Assembly (NCBI RefSeq): GCF_028435365.1 | Contig: NZ_JAGTJJ010000002.1 | Location: 372,001-436,000 of the forward strand | Length of the DNA stretch: 64,000 nucleotides | Origin: Polyangium jinanense | GTDB taxonomy: Bacteria > Myxococcota > Polyangia > Polyangiales > Polyangiaceae | Reading direction: 5' to 3' | Shown here: positions 17,863-26,511 of the stretch, piece by piece | How the letters are laid out: every line of letters begins with the position of its first letter | Position numbering within the stretch: position 1 is the first letter of the stretch | Position numbers and translations under genes: made by a program | Notes under the pieces: generated by a model | The model's database searches: none | What the model was told of the DNA's origin: nothing | The model's input: only the letters and a program-made list of their open reading frames with translations

Positions 17863-19524
17863 ATGCGCTTCCATTTCACCGCTTCCATTCCTGTTCTCAT
17901 GCTCGTCACTGCTTGGGGCTTCGCCGGTTGCGGCGCGGAGCCCGGCGATCCTAGCCCGCAGACGAATTCCCTGGTCCCGGGCCCGCCGCCCGCGGTCCTC
18001 GGGCCGCCTGGGGACGAGGTCTGCGACGGCCTCGACAACGATTACGACGGCGAGGTCGACGAGGACGATCCGTCGTACGGCCTCGCCTGTGACACCGGCC
18101 AGCCCGGCATTTGCGCCGCCGGCACGCTCACCTGCGGCTACTACGCCGAGCTCGAATGCGTGCCCGATCAGGCGCCGCAGCCCGAGGATTGCAACACCCC
18201 CGAGGACGAGGATTGCGACGGCTTCGGCGGCTGCCCCGGCGGCACGCACGTCTGGAGCCGCGGGCTCCTCGGCGCAGGAGGGCAGAACTACAGTGCCGTG
18301 GCGACCGACGCCTCGAACAACATCTTCGTCGCCCTCGGCGCGAGCGGCAGCGTCGATTTCGGCAGCGGCCCGATCCCCATCACGGGCGGGATGGCCGTGG
18401 TCAAATATGACGCGTCCGGCTCTCACGCCTGGATGAAGCCCCTCTGCCCGAACGTCGGCGGCGCCAGTGGCGGAGGCGTCTACTCCCTCGCGACAGACGC
18501 GGCGGGCAACGTGTTCGCCGCCGGCATCTTCAGCGGCACCTGTGATTTCGGCACCGGACCCATGACGGTCACGGGACTCGGCTCCTTCGTCGTGAAGCTC
18601 GACCCCGCCGGCAATACGTTATGGGCGCGACCCTTCACGGGGGGCTCGCACGGCGGCAGCGTCGCCGTGGACGCGACGGGCAACGTCTATTACGCGAGCC
18701 ACAGCGAGCTGCCCTTCGACTTCGGCGCGGGCGCGCTCACCGGCGCCGATAGTGACGTCGTCCTCGGGAAGTTCGACGCGGCGGGCAACCTCGTCTGGGG
18801 CAAACGGTACGTCGCGACGAAATCGCAAATGCTCCCGGTGATCGACGTCGATGCCTCGGGCAATGTCATCCTCGGCTTCGTTTACAGTAGCTCCGCCGAC
18901 GTGGGCACGGGCGCGTTCCCTGGCTCGGGCGCTGAGATCCTCCTCGCGGAGATCGACCCTTCGGGGAGCACGGTATGGGCGAAGAGCCTCGGCGGCCCGT
19001 ACGACCAGACGTTGTCCTCGCTCCGCGTCGATCCGAGCGGCGACCTCCTCCTCGGCGGCCACTTCGTTTACCGCGCGAACTTCGGCGGGCCGACGCTCAA
19101 CGGCATCGACAATTCCGACGGGTTCGTCGTCAAGCTCGGCCCGACGGGCAACCACGTCTGGACCAAGCGCCTCGGTGGCCCGAATCATCAGGAGCAGGTG
19201 CAGCTCGACGTGGACGCCGCCGGCAACATCAGCGTCGCCGGCAGCTACCAGGGCAGCGTCGATCTCGGCCTCGGCTACGTCCCCGGCTCCTCCACGACGA
19301 CGTACGACGTCTTCGCCGCGAAGCTCGATCCTTCGGGCGCGACGCTCTCGGCCGGGCATTTCGGCGACAGCGGCGAGCAGCGGCTCGGCGGCCTCGCCGT
19401 CGACACCGCCGGGAACACCATCCTCGCGGGCGTGCTCTACGGCGGCTCGATCGACTTCGGCGGCGGGCCGCTGAGCGCGTACCTCACTAGCGGCGACGCT
19501 TTCCTCGCCAAGCTCTCGCCCTGA
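17863..19524 (+). CDS. Secreted lipoprotein with MopE-like motif and beta-propeller-type repeats
   Basis: A 553-residue lipoprotein. The signal peptide ends in the lipobox FAGC (Cys23). A MopE-like putative metal-binding motif (EVCDGLDNDYDGEVDED) lies at about 49-65, and a Cys-rich stretch runs to residue 125. From residue 130 there are about eight repeats of 45-60 residues with the pattern DAAGNVFAAG..FSGTCDFGTG..FVVKLDPAGNTLWAR, which matches the SBBP/beta-propeller-like repeats common in myxobacterial surface proteins. It is probably exposed on the outer membrane. A good ribosome site (AGGGAGG) precedes ATG 17863. Function is unknown; adhesion or metal binding are family-level guesses. It converges on trpE with a 12-base gap. 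Confidence 0.82.
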   Translation: MRFHFTASIPVLMLVTAWGFAGCGAEPGDPSPQTNSLVPGPPPAVLGPPGDEVCDGLDNDYDGEVDEDDPSYGLACDTGQPGICAAGTLTCGYYAELECVPDQAPQPEDCNTPEDEDCDGFGGCPGGTHVWSRGLLGAGGQNYSAVATDASNNIFVALGASGSVDFGSGPIPITGGMAVVKYDASGSHAWMKPLCPNVGGASGGGVYSLATDAAGNVFAAGIFSGTCDFGTGPMTVTGLGSFVVKLDPAGNTLWARPFTGGSHGGSVAVDATGNVYYASHSELPFDFGAGALTGADSDVVLGKFDAAGNLVWGKRYVATKSQMLPVIDVDASGNVILGFVYSSSADVGTGAFPGSGAEILLAEIDPSGSTVWAKSLGGPYDQTLSSLRVDPSGDLLLGGHFVYRANFGGPTLNGIDNSDGFVVKLGPTGNHVWTKRLGGPNHQEQVQLDVDAAGNISVAGSYQGSVDLGLGYVPGSSTTTYDVFAAKLDPSGATLSAGHFGDSGEQRLGGLAVDTAGNTILAGVLYGGSIDFGGGPLSAYLTSGDAFLAKLSP

Positions 19525-19536
19525 TCGAGAGAGCCC

Positions 19537-21075
19537 TCAGTTCATCGCGCCCGGCTCGCCCGAGCCCCCTCCACCGTCCTCGTTCGCCTTGGCTGCTGCC
19601 TCCGCTGCGGCGGCCTCGGCCTTCTTCCGCTCCGCCTCCTCACGCCGCTTCTGCAGCGCCGCGGCCTCCGCCTCGCGCCGCTCGACCGCGTCCTGGGCGC
19701 TCCGGATCGCCGCCAGCGCCGCGCGCGCCTTGATGCGCGTCTCCTCGGCCTCGCGCAGCGGATCGCTGTCCGCCACGATCCCTGCGCCCGCCGTCACCTC
19801 GAAGTCTGCCCCGCGCGCGATCACCGTGCGGATCGGGATGGCGAAATCGACCGTTCCATCCGGCAGCACGTACCCGATCGCGCCGCCGTACACGCCGCGC
19901 GGACCTGGTTCGAGCTGGCGGATGATCTGCATCGCCCGCACCTTCGGCGCGCCCGAGAGCGTCCCCGCGGGCATCGCCGAGCGCACCGCGTCGATCGGCG
20001 ACTTGTCCTCCGCGAGCGCCCCTTCCACCTCGCTCACGAGGTGCATCACGTGCGAGAAACGCTGCACGCGCATCTCGCTCGTCACGGACACCGACCCTGG
20101 CGCGGACACGCGCCCCACGTCGTTGCGCGCCAGATCGACGAGCATCACGTGCTCGGCGCGCTCCTTCGGATCGGCCACGAGCTCGCGTTCGAGCGCCTCG
20201 TCCTCCTCCTGCGTCGCCCCGCGCTTGCGCGTCCCCGCGATCGGCCGGAGCGTCACCTTTCCGCCGGACACACGCACCATCGTCTCGGGCGACGCACCCG
20301 CGATCGCCATCCCCTCGGCGAACGGCGTCTCCGCGAAGTCCAGGAAGAACAGGTAAGGCGAGGGCGAGAGCACGCGCAGCGCGCGGTACACGTCGAACGC
20401 GTCCGCGTTCCGCATCGGCGCGCGGAACGTTCGAGCCAAAACGATCTGCAGGCAATCGCCCGCCTCGATGTACTGCTTCGCCTTCGCGACCTTCGCCGCG
20501 TACGTGTCGTCGTCGATGTTCGGCTCGGTGAACAGCGCCTCCAGCGTCGGATCCGGCGACGGCAGCGGATCGAGCTCCGGCCCGTGCGTCATCTCCCAGG
20601 CGCACCGATCGATCGCGCCCTTCGAGCGCCCTGCGATCGTGAGCGTCTGCTGGAGGTTGTCGAACACGACCACCGTGCAGTCGCGCATGAGCCTTCCGCT
20701 CATGCCCTCGTTCGGCCACGGCTTGATGCCGTTCGCCACGTTGGCCGCGTCGTAGACGAGGAAGCCGACGAGCGCTTGCGAGAAGCGCGCGGCGAGGCCC
20801 TCGGCGTTCTCGAGCTCGGAGGCGTCACTGGCGAGCAGCTCGAGCGCGTTTGCGCCCGGCGGGTAGGCGTGCTCGGTGCGCGCGCGGTAGCCGAGGATCG
20901 AGTAACGCCCCCAGCGCTCTCCAGGCAGCACGGATTCGAGCAGGAACGACGAGCGACCGACGGATTGCGCCCGGAGCGCGTTGTATGCGCGGACAGGCGT
21001 GACGTGATCGGCGGCGAGGGTCCGGGTCAGGATCTGGCTCTGGCTCACGCGCGAGAGCGTACACCGAGCGAGCAT
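19537..21075 (-). CDS. trpE: Anthranilate synthase component I
   Basis: A 512-residue chorismate-utilising enzyme that makes anthranilate from chorismate, the first step of tryptophan synthesis. The N-terminal SFLLESVLPGERWGRYSILG includes the LLES motif used for tryptophan feedback inhibition. The catalytic half has LRPIAGTRKRG, the block DLARNDVGRV, MPAGTLSGAPKVRAM and the closing GAGIVADSDP. These favour TrpE over PabB or isochorismate synthase. No trpG is adjacent, so the glutaminase subunit must be elsewhere. The C-terminus carries about 50 extra residues, Ala/Glu/Arg-rich coiled coil plus a Gly-rich end, unusual for the family. ATG 21075 was chosen; a GTG at 21048 is possible. Confidence 0.88.
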   Translation of the reverse strand: MLARCTLSRVSQSQILTRTLAADHVTPVRAYNALRAQSVGRSSFLLESVLPGERWGRYSILGYRARTEHAYPPGANALELLASDASELENAEGLAARFSQALVGFLVYDAANVANGIKPWPNEGMSGRLMRDCTVVVFDNLQQTLTIAGRSKGAIDRCAWEMTHGPELDPLPSPDPTLEALFTEPNIDDDTYAAKVAKAKQYIEAGDCLQIVLARTFRAPMRNADAFDVYRALRVLSPSPYLFFLDFAETPFAEGMAIAGASPETMVRVSGGKVTLRPIAGTRKRGATQEEDEALERELVADPKERAEHVMLVDLARNDVGRVSAPGSVSVTSEMRVQRFSHVMHLVSEVEGALAEDKSPIDAVRSAMPAGTLSGAPKVRAMQIIRQLEPGPRGVYGGAIGYVLPDGTVDFAIPIRTVIARGADFEVTAGAGIVADSDPLREAEETRIKARAALAAIRSAQDAVERREAEAAALQKRREEAERKKAEAAAAEAAAKANEDGGGGSGEPGAMN

Positions 21076-21151
21076 GCCTTGCCCCGTGGATTCAGGCCTG
21101 CGCGCGCGCCTTGCTCTCGTGCGACCGGGGCGGCATCGTGTGCGCCTCGCG

Positions 21152-21838
21152 ATGCGCATTTCGGTGAAGCACCTGTTCACGCTGTCTGCGTTCGTCCTGC
21201 TCACGGCGTGCGGCGGCGCGCGCTCCTATCCGAAGGATGCGCGCACCGTGATCGTCTCGCTCGACAAGCTCGATTGCAGCGACTGCGGCGACGGGATCGC
21301 CCGGGACTTGCGCGAGCGCCCGGGCGTCTACGACGCTCGCTTCGATCGCCGCAAGGCCGAGGTGCAAGTCGTGGCTGCGCCGAACGTCGACGTGTTCACG
21401 GCGGTCCGCACGCTTGCCGCCGAGGACGGGTTCGAGGCGATCCTCGGTGCGGGCAAGGGCCGCTACCTCGAACATGTACCGTTCCCCGAAGGCGCGGACG
21501 TGCGCATGGTCGTGGAGGACGGAAGCGACGTACCGGACCTCGCGCCGCATCTCGCGTCGGGCAAGGTCACGGTCGTCGACTTCTCTGCGGAGTGGTGCGG
21601 CCCGTGCCGCCAGGTGGACGAGCACATGGCGAAGGTGCTCGGCGCGCGCACGGACGTGGCGTACCGGCGCCTCGACGTGGGGGACTGGGACACGCCGCTC
21701 GCGAAGCGCTACCTCGCGAACGTGCCCCAACTCCCGTACGTCGTCGTGTACGACAAGCGCGGCGTTGCGATCGACCGCATCGCCGGCGTGGACCTAGCGC
21801 GGCTCGACCGCGCGATCATCAAAGGTTCCTCGCCCTAG
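21152..21838 (+). CDS. Lipoprotein with HMA-like and thioredoxin domains
   Basis: A 228-residue lipoprotein (lipobox LTAC, Cys20) with two parts. Residues 35-110 have an HMA-like fold signature: LDKLDCSDCGDGIARDLRERPGV with a CxxC, then a strand AEVQVVAAP. Residues 130-228 form a thioredoxin domain with the redox motif AEWCGPCRQVD and the cis-proline strand PQLPYVVVYDKRG. It probably acts on the periplasmic side as a disulfide reductase or metal-responsive redox protein. ATG 21152 gives the lipoprotein signal; the open frame upstream lacks support. It is divergent from trpE (76 bases between starts). Confidence 0.8.
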   Translation: MRISVKHLFTLSAFVLLTACGGARSYPKDARTVIVSLDKLDCSDCGDGIARDLRERPGVYDARFDRRKAEVQVVAAPNVDVFTAVRTLAAEDGFEAILGAGKGRYLEHVPFPEGADVRMVVEDGSDVPDLAPHLASGKVTVVDFSAEWCGPCRQVDEHMAKVLGARTDVAYRRLDVGDWDTPLAKRYLANVPQLPYVVVYDKRGVAIDRIAGVDLARLDRAIIKGSSP

Positions 21839-21868
21839 CCTCTTCTCCTCGGAGAACGCGGCTTTTCG

Positions 21869-21894
21869 CCCCCTCTCCCGCCAGGGAGAGGGGG
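21869..21894. terminator. Strong hairpin between convergent genes
   Basis: Perfect 11-bp stem CCCCCTCTCCC / GGGAGAGGGGG with a GCCA loop, between the thioredoxin lipoprotein and the response regulator. A smaller palindrome TTCTCCTCGGAGAA precedes it. It probably acts on both strands; the same kind of element is common between genes in GC-rich proteobacteria. Confidence 0.55.
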
Positions 21895-21913
21895 TTGGGG
21901 GTGAGGGAGTCTG

Positions 21914-22522
<609 letters not shown>

Positions 22523-22557
22523 CTTGTCCTCCTATTCGCGGCCACATCGACTGGGGG

Positions 22558-22597
22558 TTTGGGGGGTGCGCTCGACCCGTCGAGCGCACCCCCCAAA
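22558..22597. repeat. Perfect 40-base inverted repeat
   Basis: Arm TTTGGGGGGTGCGCTCGAC (19 bases) is followed by CC and its exact reverse complement. It lies 36-75 bases upstream of the response regulator start, inside its probable leader. It could be a terminator or attenuator, an operator, or a mobile repeat. Confidence 0.9.
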
Positions 22598-22689
22598 CGT
22601 GGAAAGAGCTCTCGTCGACGCCCGAGGTTTTCGCCCGGACCGCCGGGCTACTTCCTCGAACCCCCCCCTGGAGTCGCCGCATGTTCGGC

Positions 22690-22714
22690 CTGGGGGGGCT
22701 CTGAGCGCCCCCAG
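22690..22714. repeat. Second hairpin upstream of the response regulator
   Basis: CTGGGGG and CCCCCAG form a 7-bp outer stem, with an inner GCTC/GAGC stem separated by a G-G mismatch and a one-base loop. Very stable on either strand. Confidence 0.6.
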
Positions 22715-22875
22715 GTCTCGCCTCGATTCCAGTAGCACTTTAACACGAGCCCGGCTGCTCCTGGATCGACTTTTTTGCTTGCGTTTCAAGATTTTTCCGC
22801 CCATCCGACGTCCCCGGCGGACGTGAGGGCGCCCAGGGCGATGGCCGGTCGGATGAAATCTCTGCTCGACAGGAC

Positions 22876-22904
22876 TTGACAGAAGCGCCCGGTGCGAGCA
22901 TGGT
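22876..22904 (+). promoter_or_regulatory. Putative promoter of tRNA-Pro
   Basis: Consensus -35 TTGACA (22876-22881), a 17-base spacer and CATGGT (22899-22904), 35 bases before the mature tRNA. The -10 is weak. Confidence 0.5.
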
Positions 22905-22939
22905 CCGCCCCCACGTCGGTGGCGAAAGCCCGCGGCGTA

Positions 22940-23016
<77 letters not shown>

Positions 23017-23038
23017 GACTAGAAACGAGACAGTACAG

Positions 23039-23080
23039 CAATCCCCGGTAGGCCCTGCCTCCCGGGGATTGTTCGTTTGT
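23039..23080 (+). terminator. Terminator after tRNA-Pro
   Basis: CAATCCCCGG pairs with CCGGGGATTG (10 bp) around a 13-base loop, followed by TTCGTTTGT. It overlaps the GTG at 23079, which argues for the later start of the next gene. Confidence 0.7.
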
Positions 23081-23114
23081 GCTCACGATCGCGCTCGACG
23101 GGTCGGTACGCCGC

Positions 23115-24326
23115 ATGCAGGCGTGCTCACTCCCGGAGAGCGCTGTGATTGTCCACGTCAGAGCCTCGGCATCGTCGTTCGAGTACCCCGTCTGCTTCAC
23201 GAGCGACGTGTTCTCGCCGATGAACCGTGACTTGCTCCACCTCATCGTCCGGCGTGAGCCCGACGTCCGGCACCGCGTTGCGGCCATCGTCGACCGTGGT
23301 GCGCTCGCTGCCCAGCCCGAGCTGAATTTGCACATCGAGCGGTATGCCCGGTGTCACAACGACGTGTTGGATCTCGTGGCTCCGCCGATCGTTCAGGGCG
23401 GGGGCGAGAGCATGAAGGACGACGCGACGTTACCTGCGCGCCTGCAGGCGTACGTCCACGCCCTGGAGCTCGATCGACGTTCGGTCCTGCTCGTCGTGGG
23501 CGGTGCGTCGCTGCTCGACCTCGTGGGCTTCGCCGCGTCGATGGTGCAGAGCGCGCCGCGCGTCGTCCGCGTGCCCACGACGACGCTCGCGCAGGCCGGA
23601 CCCGCGGTGCTGCCGAAGAGCGCCATCAACGCGTTCGGCGCGAAGGACTTCCTGTGCACGTTCCGCCCGCCGTACGCGGTCGTGTGCGATCGACGCTTCG
23701 TCGAGACCCAGAAGACGCGCGAAAAGGTCTTCGGCCTCGTCCAGGCCGTACGGGCTGCGCTCCTGTGGGACGCGGAGCTCTTCGGCTGGATCGTCTCGCA
23801 CGCGCACCGGCTCGCCTCGGGCGAGCGCGACGCCGTCGCGGAGTTGCTCCAGCAGAGCGCGGCCCTGCACGCCGACCTCGCGGCGACGGCGCCGCACGAG
23901 GACATCTACGGTCCGGAGGGACCGCTCGCGTTCGGGGCGTGGTCGGCGGACCGGATCGAGCTCCACACCGAGCGGCGCATCCGGCAGGGCGAGGCGCTCG
24001 CGGTGGGCATCGCACTCGACACGACGCTCGGCGCGCTGCACGGGACGAACACGGAGGCGGAGCGCGAGGCGATCCATCGGCTGCTCGAGCGGCTTGGTCT
24101 GCGGCTGTGGCACGACACGCTCGGCAATGTCGACTCCGAGGGGCGGCTCTTGCTCCTCGACGGGTTGTCGGAGCGATCCTTTGGCCGGTCGCCGCGCGTG
24201 CCTTTGCTGCAGGGGATCGGCAATGGCGTGACGCCGCGCGAGCTACGCGAGGACGTGCTGCGTGAGGCCATCACGCGGCTGGCGCATCGGGATGCGCATC
24301 GGGCGCATGCGTTTGCGCTGGCCTGA
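23115..24326 (+). CDS. 3-dehydroquinate-synthase-like sugar-phosphate cyclase, probably inactive or altered
   Basis: A 403-residue protein of the 3-dehydroquinate synthase / sedoheptulose-phosphate cyclase superfamily, closest in pattern to the EboD-type branch (FEYPVCFTSDVF, RVPTTTLAQ, INAFGAKDFLCTFRPPYAV). These enzymes normally use NAD and a divalent metal. Here the usual FGHWSAH region reads FGAWSADRIE, and the usual HGEA reads QGEA (IRQGEALAVGIALD), so the expected metal-binding histidines appear replaced; an Asp-Ser pair of the NAD region is also missing (LAQAGPAV). The protein may be a pseudoenzyme or have a new chemistry. ATG 23115 was chosen; the frame opens at GTG 23079. No ebo or mycosporine-type partners are adjacent. 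Confidence 0.72.
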   Translation: MQACSLPESAVIVHVRASASSFEYPVCFTSDVFSPMNRDLLHLIVRREPDVRHRVAAIVDRGALAAQPELNLHIERYARCHNDVLDLVAPPIVQGGGESMKDDATLPARLQAYVHALELDRRSVLLVVGGASLLDLVGFAASMVQSAPRVVRVPTTTLAQAGPAVLPKSAINAFGAKDFLCTFRPPYAVVCDRRFVETQKTREKVFGLVQAVRAALLWDAELFGWIVSHAHRLASGERDAVAELLQQSAALHADLAATAPHEDIYGPEGPLAFGAWSADRIELHTERRIRQGEALAVGIALDTTLGALHGTNTEAEREAIHRLLERLGLRLWHDTLGNVDSEGRLLLLDGLSERSFGRSPRVPLLQGIGNGVTPRELREDVLREAITRLAHRDAHRAHAFALA

Positions 24327-24333
24327 AAAGGGG

Positions 24334-24365
24334 ACGGCGGCGCGCGGGGGAGAGGGCGCCGCCGT
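24334..24365. terminator. Hairpin between convergent genes
   Basis: ACGGCGGCGC and GCGCCGCCGT form a perfect 10-bp stem with a 12-base purine-rich loop between the cyclase-like gene and the convergent hypothetical gene. No T-run. Confidence 0.5.
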
Positions 24366-24382
24366 TCCACTCCTTGCGTGGG

Positions 24383-24877
24383 TCAGCCGGTGGGGGCCGC
24401 GGGCTTTACGGCCTCGGCGTTCTTGCGCCGGGTCTTCGCGGCCTTCTCGGCGACCTGCGCGTTGTACTTGATGGTCTTCTCGAATGCCGCGAGGAGACCT
24501 TTGTCTCCGCCGCGGCGCGCCGTCGACTTCGCGGAATCGACGATCGCGGCGATGTCGTTCTCGCGCTCGTGCACCTTCTTCGCGCGTGATTCCCGGACGA
24601 CCTCGAGGGCCTTGGCGAGCACGAGCTCGTGGGCGGCGAGTTTGTCGATCGAGGCATTGGAATCGAGAAGGCGCTGATAGACCTTCGGCGAGATGCCGGC
24701 CTCGTCGCCGAGCGCCGGCACGCTGGTGGCGAGCTCTGCGAGGACGTCGGCGAGGCCGTCGTGCTCGAAGCGGAGGTGGCTCATCGCGCCCGGGGCGAGG
24801 TCGACGAGGTCGGCCTCGCAATCCTTGAGGGAGAATTCGAGCGGACCGGTATAGGGCTTTGCAGCTACATTGGACAT
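24383..24877 (-). CDS. Hypothetical helical protein
   Basis: A 164-residue soluble protein, mostly helical, with a Lys/Ala-rich C-terminus (YNAQVAEKAAKTRRKNAEAV) suggesting nucleic-acid or surface contact. No family recognised. ATG 24877 follows an AGAGGT ribosome site; an upstream ATG at 24964 lacks one. It converges on the cyclase-like gene. Confidence 0.65.
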   Translation of the reverse strand: MSNVAAKPYTGPLEFSLKDCEADLVDLAPGAMSHLRFEHDGLADVLAELATSVPALGDEAGISPKVYQRLLDSNASIDKLAAHELVLAKALEVVRESRAKKVHERENDIAAIVDSAKSTARRGGDKGLLAAFEKTIKYNAQVAEKAAKTRRKNAEAVKPAAPTG

Positions 24878-25389
24878 CGCGATACCTCTTTTGCAAGGGT
24901 TGCGGGAGAAGCGGGAACGTAACCAGGGGAATCGAGCCGTCGAGGGGCGGGCGTGATTCAGCACGAAATGGACGGTGAGGGTCGGTGAAGTCGTCGGGAG
25001 GGGTCGACGATGTCGTCGGGAGGGGTCGACGATGTCGTCGAGATGGGTCGGTGAAGTCGTCGGGGGAGGTCGACGATCACGTCGAGCGGGCCCGCGGGAT
25101 CGTCGGGCGGGTCGACGAGAGCGTCGCGGCCGGCGACGAGGTCGAGGGGGCGGGCGGCGAGGGCGTCGGGGGGAGGGGACGACGGCGCCGGGCGGGTCGA
25201 CGATTGCATGGGGAGAGAGCGAGGAGGGCGTCGGCGAGGACGAGGTCGTCGTCGGATTGCACGATGAATTCGTGGAGGGGCGCGTCGACCGCGTGGAGCG
25301 GGTCGGCGATTGCGTCGAGGCTCGCCGCGGAAACGTTGGCCCGTTGCGTTGCGCCCTCGTAGGTTCGCGGGGCGGGCCGGAGGGTGAGG
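24878..25389. other. 512-base low-complexity intergenic region
   Basis: It contains the 22-base tandem repeats (24990-25077) followed by further GTCGACGA/GTCGTCGG-rich sequence to about 25210. Two protein-like stretches appear in different minus-strand frames (about 25260-25350, LDAIADPLHAVDAPLHEFI; about 25060-25160, DALAARPLDLVAGRDAL), as if a repetitive coding sequence had been broken by a frameshift. No intact gene is convincing. Confidence 0.5.
24990..25077. repeat. Four tandem copies of a 22-base repeat
   Basis: Copies start at 24990, 25012, 25034 and 25056. The first two are identical (GTCGTCGGGAGGGG then TCGACGAT); the third differs at several bases and the fourth at about three. A partial copy (GGGTCGGTGAA) precedes them. 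Confidence 0.85.
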
Positions 25390-25899
25390 ATGCGGGCGCT
25401 TGGGATCGGGGTGCTGGTGGTGGGGGTGGTCTTGTTCGGGGGCGGGTGCTCGGAGGACAAGTGCAAGAATCCGAAGATGGCCCAGATGGACTACAGGGGA
25501 CAAAGGGTCGAGGGGCCCGCGGTCAAGTGCAACGCGGTGTTGACTTGCGAGAACTATGGAGGGCGTCCCAACACGGTTGTGGTGCTGAAGGGGGTCGAGG
25601 ATCCGGAGGTCGTCGACCAGGGGTCTTGGACCGAAAATCGGTGCATAGATGAGCTTCGCCGGGCGGGACGTATTCGCCCGTATGCCGACTGCACGGCCAC
25701 GTTCTCACTCGCGCCCATCTGCCTGGACGTGGACGCCGCAGCGGGCGGACCTGGTCCGTCGCCCACCGGCGAGACCTTCATCACCGTGGGTGTGGGCGTC
25801 GGCGCAGGCAGCGGCGATTACTGGTCCGATGCGCAGGGGGCAGGCGGCGCGGGGAGCGCCGGGGCCTACCCCGGCGATGAGGGACAGGGCGGGATCTGA
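25390..25899 (+). CDS. Small secreted lipoprotein
   Basis: A 169-residue lipoprotein: signal MRALGIGVLVVGVVLFGGGC with the lipidated Cys at position 20, then a domain with five further cysteines (KCKNP, VKCNAVLTCENYGG, NRCIDEL, DCTATF, ICLDVD) and a C-terminal Gly-rich low-complexity tail. I recognise no family. ATG 25390 lies 7 bases after GGAGG; the GTG at 25384 is less likely. It sits directly after the repeat-rich intergenic region. Confidence 0.65.
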   Translation: MRALGIGVLVVGVVLFGGGCSEDKCKNPKMAQMDYRGQRVEGPAVKCNAVLTCENYGGRPNTVVVLKGVEDPEVVDQGSWTENRCIDELRRAGRIRPYADCTATFSLAPICLDVDAAAGGPGPSPTGETFITVGVGVGAGSGDYWSDAQGAGGAGSAGAYPGDEGQGGI

Positions 25900-25979
25900 G
25901 GGATGGAGACGAGCACGCTCGCGTTCGCGGACCCTGTGGTGTAGCGTCCACGCAACGGAGCGACGAAGGGGATCACCAC

Positions 25980-26495
25980 ATGAGACGCCATGGAATCGCG
26001 ATCATCACCATCGCCGCCGTCGCCTTCCTGAACCTCGGCTTGGGGTCGCGCGCGGATGACTGGCATCCGCCAAGCTCGGAGTCCTGTACGACGGACCTCG
26101 GGTTCGTCTTCGACTGGTGCGACAGCCGAGCCCATTGGCCGTGCGGCATCCAGGACGAGTACAGTGCCGCCTGTCAGGCCGGCTGTGTGATGCGCTTCTG
26201 CCCCGAGCAAATCACGTGCACCGAGCTCGACCCGATGTGGTGCGGGACCCCCTGTGAGGATCCGAGCGGCGCCACCTTCTGGCGCAACGCGATCATCGCC
26301 ACGGAGCGTTGCGAACACCTTTCCGGTGACGCGAATGGCGACGGAGTATGGGATTCCCACGACTTCTGGCCTTGGCAGGATTGCAGGCAGGCAGTCATGA
26401 AGGAACGATGCCCCGCGATTCGTACGCGGCGCGAGCGCTTGGAACAGCAAGCGCGCGAGGGCGCTTCTCAGGGTGGGGACGACTCGGCCGAGTAA
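25980..26495 (+). CDS. Secreted 12-cysteine protein with an EF-hand-like loop
   Basis: A 171-residue protein with an N-terminal signal (RRHGIAIITIAAVAFLNLG). The mature part has 12 cysteines at 36, 47, 55, 65, 69, 74, 80, 88, 92, 111, 135 and 144, probably six disulfides. All 12 align in order and near-equal spacing with the convergent neighbour at 26512-27054, so the two are paralogues. Between Cys111 and Cys135 lies DANGDGVWDSHDF (117-129), a good EF-hand/dockerin-type calcium loop that is absent in the paralogue. Shared features include CPEQ/CPDE, GATFW/GAAFW and CPAI/CPAL. Family unknown to me; probably a secreted or periplasmic disulfide-stabilised protein. Confidence 0.7.
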   Translation: MRRHGIAIITIAAVAFLNLGLGSRADDWHPPSSESCTTDLGFVFDWCDSRAHWPCGIQDEYSAACQAGCVMRFCPEQITCTELDPMWCGTPCEDPSGATFWRNAIIATERCEHLSGDANGDGVWDSHDFWPWQDCRQAVMKERCPAIRTRRERLEQQAREGASQGGDDSAE

Positions 26496-26511
26496 CGCGC
26501 CTGCCGGTTCC

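Larger units (their letters stand above)
22523..22939. other. 417-base intergenic region with large hairpins
   Basis: This stretch lies between the divergent response regulator and tRNA-Pro. It holds the 40-base palindrome at 22558-22597, a second hairpin at 22690-22714, an A/T-richer segment around 22735-22800 and the putative tRNA promoter at 22876. I find no credible protein-coding frame. Confidence 0.6.

Noticed and set aside
22558..22597. Palindrome as a rho-independent terminator of the response regulator
   Set aside because: It lies upstream of the start codon and has no T-run in either direction, so it is reported as a repeat or regulatory candidate instead.
24958..25652. Open frames of 181 and 225 codons on opposite strands in the repeat region
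   Set aside because: Their sequence is low complexity, generated by the GTCGACGA-type repeats, with no start signal; only two short segments look protein-like and they are in different frames.
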